A stretch of DNA of 64,000 nt from Paenibacillus sp. TCA20 (lineage in GTDB: Bacteria > Bacillota > Bacilli > Paenibacillales > Paenibacillaceae). Position 1 is the stretch's first letter, and every line of letters begins with the position of its first letter. The stretch lies in assembly GCF_000732325.1 (NCBI RefSeq), contig NZ_BBIW01000001.1, forward strand, positions 248,001 to 312,000. Direction: 5' to 3'. The position numbers and the translations under genes are program-made. Below are positions 28,276-36,764 of the stretch, in pieces. Below the pieces are notes generated by a model. It was given only the letters and a program-made list of their open reading frames with translations. It searched no databases and had not been told where the DNA came from.

Positions 28276-28692
28276 TTAGAATGCATTCATAATGTGATCG
28301 ATATGTAACGGTTCCTCTGTCCAGTCTGCTGGATTCAGCAGAACGCCTATGACATCAAAGCGAATTAGACTATTGTATAATTTGCGTTCTTGAATATATA
28401 CAGCTGCGGTACGGCGTACCTGAGCTATTTTTCGTGGATTGACCGATTCCAGATGAGTTCCGAAGCGATCCAGGCTAGTCCTGCTTCTAACTTCTGCAAA
28501 AATGGTGGTTTCGCCCTTCTGAGCTATAATATCGAGCTCACCGCTCTTACATCTCCAGTTCGTATTCATAATGTTGTATCCCTGCTGCTTAAGATACTGA
28601 ACTGCCGCCTGTTCCCCGGCTCCACCTTTCTCTTTGCGAGAATCTTTTCTCTTCCTCGGTGCAGCCGGTTTGGAATTATTATCGTCCTTCAT
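28276..28692 (-). CDS. yraN: YraN (UPF0102) family protein
   Basis: A 138-residue member of the UPF0102 family, which has a PD-(D/E)XK nuclease-like fold. After a basic N-terminal tail, GAGEQAAVQYLKQQGYNIMN leads to CKSGELDIIAQKGETTIFAE, with Glu and Asp of the putative active site followed by EVRSR. The biological role is unclear. It is 6 nt downstream of ylqH and is probably co-transcribed with ylqG-ylqH. Confidence 0.92.
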   Translation of the reverse strand: MKDDNNSKPAAPRKRKDSRKEKGGAGEQAAVQYLKQQGYNIMNTNWRCKSGELDIIAQKGETTIFAEVRSRTSLDRFGTHLESVNPRKIAQVRRTAAVYIQERKLYNSLIRFDVIGVLLNPADWTEEPLHIDHIMNAF

Positions 28693-28698
28693 GGATGC

Positions 28699-29007
28699 CT
28701 ACACCTCTTTTCTCTGGCCGGCGGATACAATCGCCTTCTGCTCGGCCTGATATACAAAGGTAAGCACCTCGGCTACAAGCTGATACAATTCAGGAGGAAT
28801 TTGTTGATCCAGATCCAGCTTGGACAGCACCTCAACAAGCGCGGGGTCTTCTTGAATTGGGACGCCATTCTCCAGTGCCTTCTCCAGAATGGATTCGGCC
28901 AGCCTTCCGTCCCCTTTGGCGACTACAACGGGGGCTTCTGCTTCGCCCGGTACGTATTTGAGCGCAACTGCCTTCTTGCGTACAACACTTTCTTCTTCCT
29001 GCTTCAT
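28699..29007 (-). CDS. ylqH: YlqH, FlhB C-terminal domain-like protein
   Basis: A 102-residue protein resembling the cytoplasmic C-terminal domain of the flagellar export switch FlhB (EscU/YscU family). It has KAVALKYVPGEAEAPVVVAK, GVPIQEDPALVEVLSKLDLD and QIPPELYQLVAEVLTFVYQ. The FlhB autocleavage motif NPTH is not present; VPGE is at the equivalent position. Its ATG overlaps the ylqG stop (ATGA). Paired with a FliK-like protein here as in B. subtilis. Confidence 0.88.
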   Translation of the reverse strand: MKQEEESVVRKKAVALKYVPGEAEAPVVVAKGDGRLAESILEKALENGVPIQEDPALVEVLSKLDLDQQIPPELYQLVAEVLTFVYQAEQKAIVSAGQRKEV

Positions 29008-31040
29008 ACTCGCATATCCACTCCTTTATATGATTCCGGGACATACGAAGCCATCTTACTTACAGCTGAGGATGAGGAACCTTGTACCTGCTCTGTTTGC
29101 TCAGGACGGTTCTCTACCACTTCCGACTTATATACGGATAACTGATAGCCGGTATTCCGCAGCGCACTGTCCACTTGTTCACGACCCAGCTCAAAAATTT
29201 GTGCAGCCATCTCATTATCTGTACGAATATGCAGACTGATCACCTTGCCTGATACCTGCATGTCGATCAGCGTGGGACCGAGCTGCTTCATGTTCAGGTC
29301 AAACCAGATCCGGCAATGGGAGGCATCCATTTCGCCGCGCGGTCCGCGGCGGGACTGGATCTGGACATTTGCCGTCGTCTGACCGTCCGCTCCGCTCAGA
29401 GGGATGAACCAGTTCATCTGGGCAAAAGGAGCGGTCCGGTCGGTGTTCATGAGCAGCTGATGCCCTGTGAGCAAGTGCACGAGCTGACCTGCGGTCTCTT
29501 TGAGACCGGCAGGAAGCTCTGGACTTGCTTCCATCTGCATCAGCACGCTCTTGAGCGTGTCCGCCTGCTCTGCCGCGGACACCTCTGCCTGCGCGGGTGC
29601 CAGCATCCCGCGCACCACCTGCTGCTCGTGCTCCGCACCGAGCAGCTTCAGCACACGCGCCACCCACGAGTCATCCCTCGTGGTGGCAGGCGTGTGCACT
29701 GCCGGTGCTGGCGCTGCATCAGCACCGTCCTGCTGCGGCTCGCCCTGCGCTGCCGCAGTCACACCGCTGCCGGCCGGCTCTGCTCCGGCCGGCCCCTGCG
29801 GCGCTGCTCGTAGCTGGGCAAGCAGTGCTGCGGCACGCAGCACAAGCTCGCCCCCGCCTGCTGCTGCGCCTCTCGCCTGGACAGGAGCTTCGCCACTGTC
29901 CCCCAAACTGCGATTGGCTGAAGTCGCCGTCCTCGGCTCTTCAGCCTCCCCCACAGGCAGGCTCGTTCCCCCGCCTGCCGCACCCCGGTCCGCTGCAGCC
30001 ACCTGCACCTGGCTGCCCGTACGTACCCGGTGATCCTGGGCTGCCGGATCACTACCACCCAATTCTGCCTGCGGCATCCCGGCTACAGTAGAACCCGTAA
30101 CCCCTGAACCCGCAGTGCGAATCGTATTGGACCCAGCGGCTGCAGGACCGGGTGCTGCCGTTGTCTTTCCATCTACTCCGTTTCCTTGAGTAGCCCTGGA
30201 ATCTGCAGCCCCTGTCTTCATAGTCTCCATGAGCTCCGGTCCATCAGCTCCATCATTTGTACCTGTTAATCCGGCAGTACCCGCTGCTTTGTGAACATCT
30301 GCTGCCTGCTGGGCCATTCCGGTACTGGTTAGCCTGCTCCCCTCGCTTCCAGCATGTGTCCGGGCTTGTCTAAGCTCTTGTGAGCCCTCCATTTCTGCAG
30401 CCGTATCTGAAATGCTCCCTGGTACCTTACCACTCAATCCATCGCTTTTAGCTGCTTCAGTTAGTCTTGTATCCAGCTGACCGAGCATCTCATCTAATGC
30501 GGGCCCAAACATCGCATAATATAGTCCCGAGAGGGTAGAGCCTGACACGGGCAGTCCCCTCTGTATGGCAAGACTTGCCGAGGTGATCCACTCGATATCC
30601 CCTGCTGCAGCCGGCTTCATATTCATAAGGGATTGAACAAGCTTCACATTATCCTTCGTCAGCGGAATTCCACTCTGCTGCATTGCACTCAGGAGTGTTC
30701 TGTTTTCCTTCGTATCCAGCAGCTGAAGATTTGTCAGCAGATCTGCAAGTGTTGTAGTCGATACAGATCCAAGTGTACCTTGAAAAGGCTTCATCACCAT
30801 CATTCCGTCCTTATTCTGTCCACCCACCTGAAGCAGCGCATTCTGCCCAGCTACAAGTGGAGTATCTAATGCCGCCCTCACCTGCACCCCTTTGATCTGA
30901 AGCACAGCTTCCTTCTGATCCGGTGATACCTGTATGACCTCAGCACGCACCACCATGCCTTCCTTCAGCTCGAGCGTCTTAGCACCGCTTTGAGGCTTGG
31001 GATCCCCAAGCATGCCCCTGATTGCTTGACCTATATTCAA
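29004..31040 (-). CDS. ylqG: YlqG, FliK-like hook-length-control-type protein
   Basis: About 678 residues. The N-terminal ~190 residues form a structured domain (MLGDPKPQSGAKTLELKEGM, MKPAAAGDIEWITSASLAIQ). A long Ala/Gly/Pro-rich linker (about 240-460) is encoded by very GC-rich DNA at about 29320-30120. The C-terminal domain has MNWFIPLSGADGQTTANVQI and HIRTDNEMAAQIFELGREQV, resembling the FliK Flg_hook domain. The TTG at 31040 is chosen because AAGGAG lies 9 nt upstream; a start nine codons earlier overlaps that site. The role outside the flagellar operon is unknown. Confidence 0.82.
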   Translation of the reverse strand: MNIGQAIRGMLGDPKPQSGAKTLELKEGMVVRAEVIQVSPDQKEAVLQIKGVQVRAALDTPLVAGQNALLQVGGQNKDGMMVMKPFQGTLGSVSTTTLADLLTNLQLLDTKENRTLLSAMQQSGIPLTKDNVKLVQSLMNMKPAAAGDIEWITSASLAIQRGLPVSGSTLSGLYYAMFGPALDEMLGQLDTRLTEAAKSDGLSGKVPGSISDTAAEMEGSQELRQARTHAGSEGSRLTSTGMAQQAADVHKAAGTAGLTGTNDGADGPELMETMKTGAADSRATQGNGVDGKTTAAPGPAAAGSNTIRTAGSGVTGSTVAGMPQAELGGSDPAAQDHRVRTGSQVQVAAADRGAAGGGTSLPVGEAEEPRTATSANRSLGDSGEAPVQARGAAAGGGELVLRAAALLAQLRAAPQGPAGAEPAGSGVTAAAQGEPQQDGADAAPAPAVHTPATTRDDSWVARVLKLLGAEHEQQVVRGMLAPAQAEVSAAEQADTLKSVLMQMEASPELPAGLKETAGQLVHLLTGHQLLMNTDRTAPFAQMNWFIPLSGADGQTTANVQIQSRRGPRGEMDASHCRIWFDLNMKQLGPTLIDMQVSGKVISLHIRTDNEMAAQIFELGREQVDSALRNTGYQLSVYKSEVVENRPEQTEQVQGSSSSAVSKMASYVPESYKGVDMRV

Positions 31041-31067
31041 ATACCATCCACTCCTTTCCACAAACAA

Positions 31068-31407
31068 TGAGATGCTATCTATATCAACACATATTTAATG
31101 AAATTGATTCACCTTATAATCTATTCATTTTATCGGTATAACGGGTGGGACACTGAAGAAGTCGTTGCTATTAAAAAAGCAGCACTGCTATTAAACACAG
31201 TACTGCACGAAAATAACTTAATTTACAATGCATATTCATCCCTCATATTGAACGAATAACATAAATCAAGACAGGTACATCAACAACGATTTTCTGCGAT
31301 CTAGCATCCTATCAAGTTTATCTGCTAGAGTAAGCCACTACGATTAGATATAAACATTACTCAGACTCTGTACGTCTGCTGCCTCTTGCTGCACTGGACC
31401 CTGTCTG
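31068..31407. other. Intergenic region between rnhB and ylqG
   Basis: This 340-bp gap has no strongly supported gene. One unusual plus-strand open frame of 53 codons at 31098-31259 is listed separately. No clear promoter or terminator was seen. Confidence 0.5.
31098..31259 (+). CDS. Possible 53-residue small protein
   Basis: An ATG-started frame opposite to its neighbours. The predicted product has a short hydrophobic start (MKLIHLIIYSFYRYNGWDTE) and a Leu/Ala-rich amphipathic helix (VVAIKKAALLLNTVLHENN). No convincing Shine-Dalgarno precedes it. It may be a real small gene, a gene remnant or chance. Confidence 0.2.
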   Translation: MKLIHLIIYSFYRYNGWDTEEVVAIKKAALLLNTVLHENNLIYNAYSSLILNE

Positions 31408-32085
31408 TTAGAACAAAGTAGGCTGCTCCTGCTCTCCTAATATTTTTCCGAGAAAGCTTCTGCGATGCAGCGGTGTAGGCCCCAGTGCGAGCAACTGCTC
31501 TCTGTGCAGCTTTGTTGCATATCCTTTATGTATAGCAATACCGTACTCAGGATACAGAGCATCCCACTCGCCTTTACACATCCGGTCTCTTGTTACCTTG
31601 GCAATGATAGATGCTGCACCAATCGATTGGCTGTTCGCGTCCCCTTTAATAATTGATAGTTGCGGCAGAGGTATATCTACGGTTTCTGCGTCCACGAGCA
31701 GATGATCCGGAGATGGAGTAAGTGCATGAACCGCCTGTTTCATCGCAAGCCGAGAAGCCTGCCTAATGTTAATCCGGTCAATAGTCTCCACATCGACGAT
31801 CCCGATACCTACTGCGACAGCTTCCTTCATAATGATGTCAAATAACAATTCACGCTTCTTGTCGCTTAGCTTCTTGGAATCATTGACCCCTTCGAGCACT
31901 AACCCTTTTGGCAAAATGACGGCTGCGGCAACGACATCACCGAACAAGCAGCCTCTTCCTACTTCATCAATGCCTGCAATATATTCAGCTCCGCTGTCCC
32001 ATGCTTCTCTTTCATATTTAAGCATATCCATCTCAGGCTCTTCGAACGTATCCGTCTCCTGTATGTTCAGATCCAATTCTTTCAT
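31408..32085 (-). CDS. rnhB: Ribonuclease HII with an atypical signature
   Basis: RNase HII removes ribonucleotides from DNA and RNA-DNA hybrids. From ATG 32085 the product has 225 residues. The active-site segment YIAGIDEVGRG is present, but the usual PLAGPV that follows is CLFGDV here. VNDSKKLSDKKREL, HLLVDAETVDIPLP, and GDANSQSIGAASIIAKVTRD carry other conserved residues. The start follows AGGGGG by 9 nt; the longer frame from 32178 contains the upstream untranslated region. Confidence 0.92.
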   Translation of the reverse strand: MKELDLNIQETDTFEEPEMDMLKYEREAWDSGAEYIAGIDEVGRGCLFGDVVAAAVILPKGLVLEGVNDSKKLSDKKRELLFDIIMKEAVAVGIGIVDVETIDRINIRQASRLAMKQAVHALTPSPDHLLVDAETVDIPLPQLSIIKGDANSQSIGAASIIAKVTRDRMCKGEWDALYPEYGIAIHKGYATKLHREQLLALGPTPLHRRSFLGKILGEQEQPTLF

Positions 32086-32175
32086 TTGTTTTTTCCCCCT
32101 AACGGCACATCCCATAACCAATATCATAACATATGTATCAATAGGGTAGAAACATATAGAAGCTGGATAACACAG

Positions 32176-32205
32176 CAATCCCCTGCAGTACGCTGCAGGG
32201 GATTG
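32176..32205. repeat. Perfect 13-bp hairpin between rbgA and rnhB
   Basis: CAATCCCCTGCAG (32176-32188) and CTGCAGGGGATTG (32193-32205) are exact reverse complements around a TACG loop. No T-run follows on either strand, so it is not a standard terminator. It lies in the transcript between two co-directional genes and could affect mRNA processing or polarity. Confidence 0.75.
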
Positions 32206-32252
32206 GATTGCTTGCGATATTCTTATCTTGATGAGTTATAACATACCTTCAT

Positions 32253-33116
32253 TTAAAAAGGAGATTCCAGACTGAATCGACCAAGCTTGCCGCCTCTCAG
32301 CTCTCTAAGCATCAAGGAGGATGCCTTCTCCAGATCAATTCGTCCCCCGCTCATGACAGCGCCGCGCTTGCGCCCGATCTCTTCCATAACGGCAACGATT
32401 TGATCTGGATCTTCCGAATCCTTTGGAGCTTCAGACAAGCCGTAACGCTCCTGCATTGCCGGCCAGTAATACTGAGCAAGATACTTGATCGCGAAGAAGG
32501 CGATGTCCTCCACGTTCAGTATCTCTTCCTTGATCGCACCGGTCACGGCCAGACGATAGCCCACATTCTGATCTTCGAACTTAGGCCACAGAATACCTGG
32601 GGTATCCAGGAGTTCAATTTCCTTACCTACTCTGATCCATTGCTGACCTTTGGTTACGCCTGGTCGATCACCGGTAGCCGCGATATTTCTGCCAGCCAAA
32701 CGGTTGATCAATGTCGATTTGCCGACATTCGGAATGCCAACGATCAGTGCGCGAATCGCTCTCGGATTCATGCCTTTGGCAATTTGCCGATCGATCTTTT
32801 CCTTCAACAAGATCTTAGCAGTTGAGGGGATATCCTTAACCCCGGTACCTGTATTGGCATCGACTGCAAGTGCAGTATGCCCCTCTTCTTTAAAATATTT
32901 AATCCATTCTTCCGTTACCTTCGGATCAGCCAAATCTGACTTGTTCAGCAGAATCATTCTTGGCTTGTCCTGCAATATTTCATCAATCATCGGGTTACGG
33001 CTGGATAATGGAAGCCGTGCATCCACCAGTTCAATGACGACATCAATCAATTTCAGCTTCTCCTGAATTTGTCGACGGGCTCTCGTCATATGTCCTGGAA
33101 ACCATTGTATGGTCAT
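32253..33116 (-). CDS. rbgA: RbgA (YlqF), ribosome biogenesis GTPase
   Basis: RbgA is a circularly permuted GTPase needed late in 50S subunit assembly. The 287 residues start [20 protein letters not shown] with the G4 motif LLNKSDL before the P-loop [17 protein letters not shown], as expected for permuted G domains, then DTPGILWP as G3. The C-terminal helical domain follows. It lies between lepB and rnhB. Confidence 0.97.
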   Translation of the reverse strand: MTIQWFPGHMTRARRQIQEKLKLIDVVIELVDARLPLSSRNPMIDEILQDKPRMILLNKSDLADPKVTEEWIKYFKEEGHTALAVDANTGTGVKDIPSTAKILLKEKIDRQIAKGMNPRAIRALIVGIPNVGKSTLINRLAGRNIAATGDRPGVTKGQQWIRVGKEIELLDTPGILWPKFEDQNVGYRLAVTGAIKEEILNVEDIAFFAIKYLAQYYWPAMQERYGLSEAPKDSEDPDQIVAVMEEIGRKRGAVMSGGRIDLEKASSLMLRELRGGKLGRFSLESPF

Positions 33117-33232
33117 CGCAATTCACCTTCTTTTTCACAAACAGTTGGATCCATTTATATAATACCCTGAGGTGCTTCTATCATGAGTATCTACAGATCA
33201 AACCGGTATAGTTTGTCCTCAAAATTTCAAAA

Positions 33233-33853
33233 TCAGTGATTAATCCATTCGATATCCTTCAGCGGCCAGAAAATAACGTCGGCACGTCCTACAATATCCT
33301 CAAGCGGCACATATCCAATCATGCGGCTGTCTGTACTGTTCCCACGGTTATCACCAAGGGCAAAAATATGACCTTCCGGCACTGTGCCGTCTGGGAAATA
33401 CTCATTCGGGAAGTTATAAGTGTTATACTGTCCGCCATTCGCCTGTGCCTCTGCAATCGCTTCTTGCAGATAAGGCTCCTCTACAACTTCGCCGTTTACT
33501 CGCAAGGTATCTCCAGTGACTTCAACGGTGTCCCCTTCTACAGCAATGACCCGCTTAATGAAATCCCGGTTCTCAGAAGGGACATGGAAGACAACGACCT
33601 CTCCGCGTTCAGGCTGCCTGATATCATACAGAATCTGGTTCACAATGACTCTTTCCCCTGTATGAAAATTCGGCTGCATCGATGGTCCGTCAACAATAAA
33701 AGGCTTGAACAAGAAGAATCGGATAATAAACACAAGCACTAATGCAATTGCAATGGCTTTGATCCATTCCCAAATCTCGTTCTTTACTTTCTTTGACTTA
33801 GAATTCCCATTCTCCGGTGTATTCAATCGTTCATTCTGTACATCCTGCTCCAT
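33233..33853 (-). CDS. lepB: Signal peptidase I
   Basis: Cleaves signal peptides at the outer face of the membrane. The 206 residues have one N-terminal membrane helix (about 28-50, WIKAIAIALVLVFIIRFFLF), the catalytic serine in VDGPSMQPNF and the catalytic lysine in RDFIKRVIAVEGDTVEV, plus GHIFALGDNRGNSTDSR. In B. subtilis the gene at this position is not always present; the type resembles SipS/SipT. Confidence 0.95.
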   Translation of the reverse strand: MEQDVQNERLNTPENGNSKSKKVKNEIWEWIKAIAIALVLVFIIRFFLFKPFIVDGPSMQPNFHTGERVIVNQILYDIRQPERGEVVVFHVPSENRDFIKRVIAVEGDTVEVTGDTLRVNGEVVEEPYLQEAIAEAQANGGQYNTYNFPNEYFPDGTVPEGHIFALGDNRGNSTDSRMIGYVPLEDIVGRADVIFWPLKDIEWINH

Positions 33854-34188
33854 CGCTTGTCCTCACTTCCTCATCCATGTCATCGAAACGATGCATCTAG
33901 ACATATTCTATGTATGAAATCTGGTTAGAGACATACCATCTGTTGTCAAGATCGTTTCCTCTGAAAATATTGTAAGAGAAATCTTAGCAGGATACAACTT
34001 CATCTCTCCGATCGGAGGGCGAGCGCTCCTCTATATCACATCAATAGATTATATTCTATATTGTTCATATTCACATGAGCTATGTTATTCCTGAATATAA
34101 GAACGTAAACCATCTTGAACGAACAATCATTTTTACATAAAAAAAGCGAAAAGGGCTTGTTTCCAAGCCCTTTCCGTTATTCGTTATA
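33854..34188. other. Gap between rplS and lepB
   Basis: This 335-bp AT-rich gap holds the rplS terminator at 34141-34172 (listed separately). A 12-bp palindrome CTCCGATCGGAG lies near 34006-34017. A TTGACA on the minus strand near 33950 lacks a good -10. No gene was seen. Confidence 0.5.
34141..34172 (-). terminator. Rho-independent terminator after rplS
   Basis: AAGGGCTTG (34151-34159) and CAAGCCCTT (34164-34172) are perfect arms; on the minus strand the hairpin is followed by TTCGCTTTTTTT. It lies 17 nt after the rplS stop and ends the trmD-rplS unit. Confidence 0.9.
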
Positions 34189-34530
34189 TTAACGAATTTC
34201 TTTAATTCTCGCTGCTTTACCGCGAAGTTCACGAAGATAATAAAGCTTCGCACGACGCACTTTACCACGGCGAGCCACTTCGAGTTTATCGATTTTTGGG
34301 GAATGAAGCGGGAAAGTTCTTTCCACACCTACACCGTAAGAAATTTTACGAACTGTAAAAGTCTCACTGATTCCACCACCACGGCGTTTGATTACTACAC
34401 CTTCGAACAACTGGATACGTTCGCGAGTTCCCTCGATAACCTTAACGTGCACTTTTACAGTGTCACCAGGACGAAAGTTCGGCAAATCTTTACGCAATTG
34501 TTCTTGTGTAATCGCTTGGACGATATTCAT
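34189..34530 (-). CDS. rplS: 50S ribosomal protein L19
   Basis: A 113-residue ribosomal protein at the 30S-50S interface. [40 protein letters not shown] and [20 protein letters not shown] are family hallmarks. The ATG follows GGAGGGAGT. It has its own promoter and leader, although trmD lies upstream in the same direction. Confidence 0.98.
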   Translation of the reverse strand: MNIVQAITQEQLRKDLPNFRPGDTVKVHVKVIEGTRERIQLFEGVVIKRRGGGISETFTVRKISYGVGVERTFPLHSPKIDKLEVARRGKVRRAKLYYLRELRGKAARIKEIR

Positions 34531-34605
34531 CTATGACTCCCTCCTTCCGTACAGGTGTTCATGTCTCTTCCGGATAACCTTCTGTTATCCATCATCATCC
34601 ACAGC
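34531..34605 (-). promoter_or_regulatory. rplS leader, possible L19 autoregulatory RNA
   Basis: The leader contains a hairpin GGATAAC-AGAAG-GTTATCC just upstream of the ribosome-binding site (about 34572-34590). An L19 leader motif is known in Bacillales at this position; I recognise the location and simple hairpin but cannot confirm the consensus. Confidence 0.4.
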
Positions 34606-34633
34606 GGACCACCGTATTCCACACAACAGAAAA

Positions 34634-34663
34634 ATTATAACATGTTATTACGAAGTAATGCAA
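34634..34663 (-). promoter_or_regulatory. rplS promoter (extended -10)
   Basis: The minus strand has TGTTATAAT, a perfect extended -10 (TATAAT at 34634-34639), with a weak TTGCAT -35 at 34658-34663 and an 18-bp spacer. Transcription would start about 95 nt before rplS. Confidence 0.6.
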
Positions 34664-34787
34664 GCATTAAGAACTTTTTTTCTCATAAAACCACTAGCGC
34701 ATGGAGAATCATGTTGTTTGGTATCTGATTCAGCACCCTTGTTGTATTCAAAATGTAACAATCTAGCATATCCCCGGGCTTCTTCAT

Positions 34788-35588
34788 CTACTCATCCCGT
34801 TTATGCTGATCCAGCCATGCTTTCTCCTTCTTCGTCAGCTCCACCTGCTCCAGCAGATCTGGGCGTCTGGTGAGTGTCCGAAGTAAGGACTGCTCTCTGC
34901 GCCAAGCATCAATGTTTTTGTGATGACCTGAGAGCAGGATATCCGGTACCTTGTGGCCTCTAAACTCCGCAGGTCTGGTATAGTGAGGGTACTCTAGCAA
35001 ACCGGTGCTGAATGAATCTGTAACTGCACTTGTCTCGTTGCCCAGCACCCCTGGAAGCAGTCTTACCACACTGTCTATAACGACCATTGCAGGCAGCTCT
35101 CCACCTGTCAGCACATAATCTCCGGTCGAGATCTCGTCCGTGACGAGATGCTCTCGAATTCGCTCATCATAGCCTTCATAGTGACCACATATAAAGATGA
35201 GATGCTCTTCTTTGGACAGCTCCTCTGCCTTCTTCTGCGTAAAGGTCTCTCCTTGCGGACACATCAGAATGATGCGCGGCTGTTTGGCAGAAGAAGTCTC
35301 TGGCTGTGTCTCTTCAGCTGATTTTGCAGCAGCACTCGATTGGGCATCCTGATCCGCTTCGTTCAGCAAATCTTCTACTGCTGCAAAAATCGGCTCTGGC
35401 TTCAGCACCATTCCGCCGCCGCCGCCGTATGGCATGTCATCTACTTGCCCATGCTTGTTCCCCGCATATTCACGAAAATTCAGCGCATTCAAAGAAACAA
35501 TTCCTTTGGCTTGGGCTTTCCCTAATATGCTGGTACCAAATACACCATGAAACATTTCCGGAAACAGGGTTAATACATCAACCTTCAT
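34788..35588 (-). CDS. trmD: TrmD, tRNA (guanine-N1-)-methyltransferase, with an insertion
   Basis: TrmD methylates G37 of tRNA. The product has 266 residues, about 20 more than B. subtilis TrmD. N-terminal [20 protein letters not shown], then [20 protein letters not shown] and [20 protein letters not shown] of the SAM-binding knot, are intact. The extra residues are a low-complexity Ala/Ser/Gln/Glu segment (about 77-100) before [19 protein letters not shown]. Start ATG overlaps the rimM stop as TAATG. Confidence 0.96.
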   Translation of the reverse strand: MKVDVLTLFPEMFHGVFGTSILGKAQAKGIVSLNALNFREYAGNKHGQVDDMPYGGGGGMVLKPEPIFAAVEDLLNEADQDAQSSAAAKSAEETQPETSSAKQPRIILMCPQGETFTQKKAEELSKEEHLIFICGHYEGYDERIREHLVTDEISTGDYVLTGGELPAMVVIDSVVRLLPGVLGNETSAVTDSFSTGLLEYPHYTRPAEFRGHKVPDILLSGHHKNIDAWRREQSLLRTLTRRPDLLEQVELTKKEKAWLDQHKRDE

Positions 35589-36097
35589 TACACTAATCCT
35601 TCCATCAGGTGCACGGTTACCTTTTGATTCACAACATCAACATGCAATATGACATCGTCAATATAAGGAAGCAGAATCTCTTTGCCGTTATTTGCTTTGA
35701 CCACCCAAACGTCATTCGCTCCTGGAGTCAGGATCTCTTTGATCGTGCCAAGTGCCTCGCCTTCATCAGTTACCACTTCGCAGCCGACAATTTGATGGAA
35801 GTAGAACTCGTCTTCGCTCAGCTCAGTTTGATACTCAGCAGACACTTTCAGCATCATGCCTTTATATTTTTCTACTTCATTGATGTTGGTGAAGTCGTTC
35901 AAACGCACGACAAACATATTTTTGTGAAGCCTTGCTGACTCTACCGTTACAGGTTGTTGTCCCTCCCCCGTATCAATAACCAGCTTGCTCCCTTTAGCAA
36001 AGCGCTCCTCCGGGAAATCGGTCAGCGGGAGTACCTTCAGCTCACCACGAATTCCGTGGGTATTTACGATCTTTCCTACATTAAAAAATTGTGACAT
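35588..36097 (-). CDS. rimM: RimM, 16S rRNA processing protein
   Basis: RimM helps mature the 30S head. The 169 residues begin with [20 protein letters not shown] and end with a PRC-barrel containing [20 protein letters not shown]. trmD follows with a 1-nt overlap, the usual rimM-trmD pairing. Confidence 0.96.
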   Translation of the reverse strand: MSQFFNVGKIVNTHGIRGELKVLPLTDFPEERFAKGSKLVIDTGEGQQPVTVESARLHKNMFVVRLNDFTNINEVEKYKGMMLKVSAEYQTELSEDEFYFHQIVGCEVVTDEGEALGTIKEILTPGANDVWVVKANNGKEILLPYIDDVILHVDVVNQKVTVHLMEGLV

Positions 36098-36191
36098 AGG
36101 TCCTCCTGTATTTCAATTAGACAAGGCTAAGTTATATAAGCATGTACGAAAAAGGGCTAGGACATGCATCCTAACCCCCTTTCGTATATCT

Positions 36192-36422
36192 TTAAGATAT
36201 GATATCGACGGTAACCCGTTTATCCATCTTAACTGCTGCAGATGTGACGACCGTTCGGAGTGCTTTCGCGATCCTCCCCTGCTTGCCGATCACTTTCCCC
36301 ACATCCTCAGGATGCACGGTCAATTCATAGACAACAAGGCGATCCTTCTCCAGTGTCCGGACCGACACATCTTCCGGATGATCTACCAAAGCCTTCGCAA
36401 TAACGCCGACTAATTGTTCCAT
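36192..36422 (-). CDS. khpA: KhpA (YlqC), KH-domain RNA-binding protein
   Basis: A 76-residue single KH domain protein. The GKQGRIAKALRTVV loop is the RNA-binding GxxG motif. It lies between rpsP and rimM, the standard place for this gene. In other Firmicutes it partners with KhpB/Jag in cell-size control. Confidence 0.95.
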   Translation of the reverse strand: MEQLVGVIAKALVDHPEDVSVRTLEKDRLVVYELTVHPEDVGKVIGKQGRIAKALRTVVTSAAVKMDKRVTVDIIS

Positions 36423-36448
36423 AGATACCCTCCGTTATCAGCACCTAA

Positions 36449-36721
36449 TTATTTCTGTTGTTTAAGCTCATGGAACTTCTTCATTACACCCGCTTTGCTA
36501 AGCAAGTTGCGAACTGTATCAGATGCTTGCGCACCATTTTGAAGCCATTTGAGTGCTTTATCTTCATCGATCTTAACCACTGCTGGTTGTTCAACCGGAT
36601 TGTAGTAACCGATTTCCTCGATAAAACGGCCATCACGCGGGGAACGGGAATCCGATACAACCACACGATAGAAAGGCGCTTTATGAGCTCCCATACGTTT
36701 CAGACGAATACGAACTGCCAC
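36449..36721 (-). CDS. rpsP: 30S ribosomal protein S16
   Basis: A 90-residue ribosomal protein. [20 protein letters not shown] and [20 protein letters not shown] are invariant features. The start is GTG at 36721, preceded by GGAGG. It lies directly after ffh. Confidence 0.98.
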   Translation of the reverse strand: MAVRIRLKRMGAHKAPFYRVVVSDSRSPRDGRFIEEIGYYNPVEQPAVVKIDEDKALKWLQNGAQASDTVRNLLSKAGVMKKFHELKQQK

Positions 36722-36764
36722 GAAAATTCACCTCCTTCAATAAAATATATATAATAAGCTCGGC

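Noticed and set aside
29500..30033. 177-codon plus-strand frame and others opposite ylqG
   Set aside because: Caused by GC-rich DNA of the Ala/Gly/Pro linker on the minus strand; no ribosome-binding site and low-complexity Ser/Ala/Pro composition.
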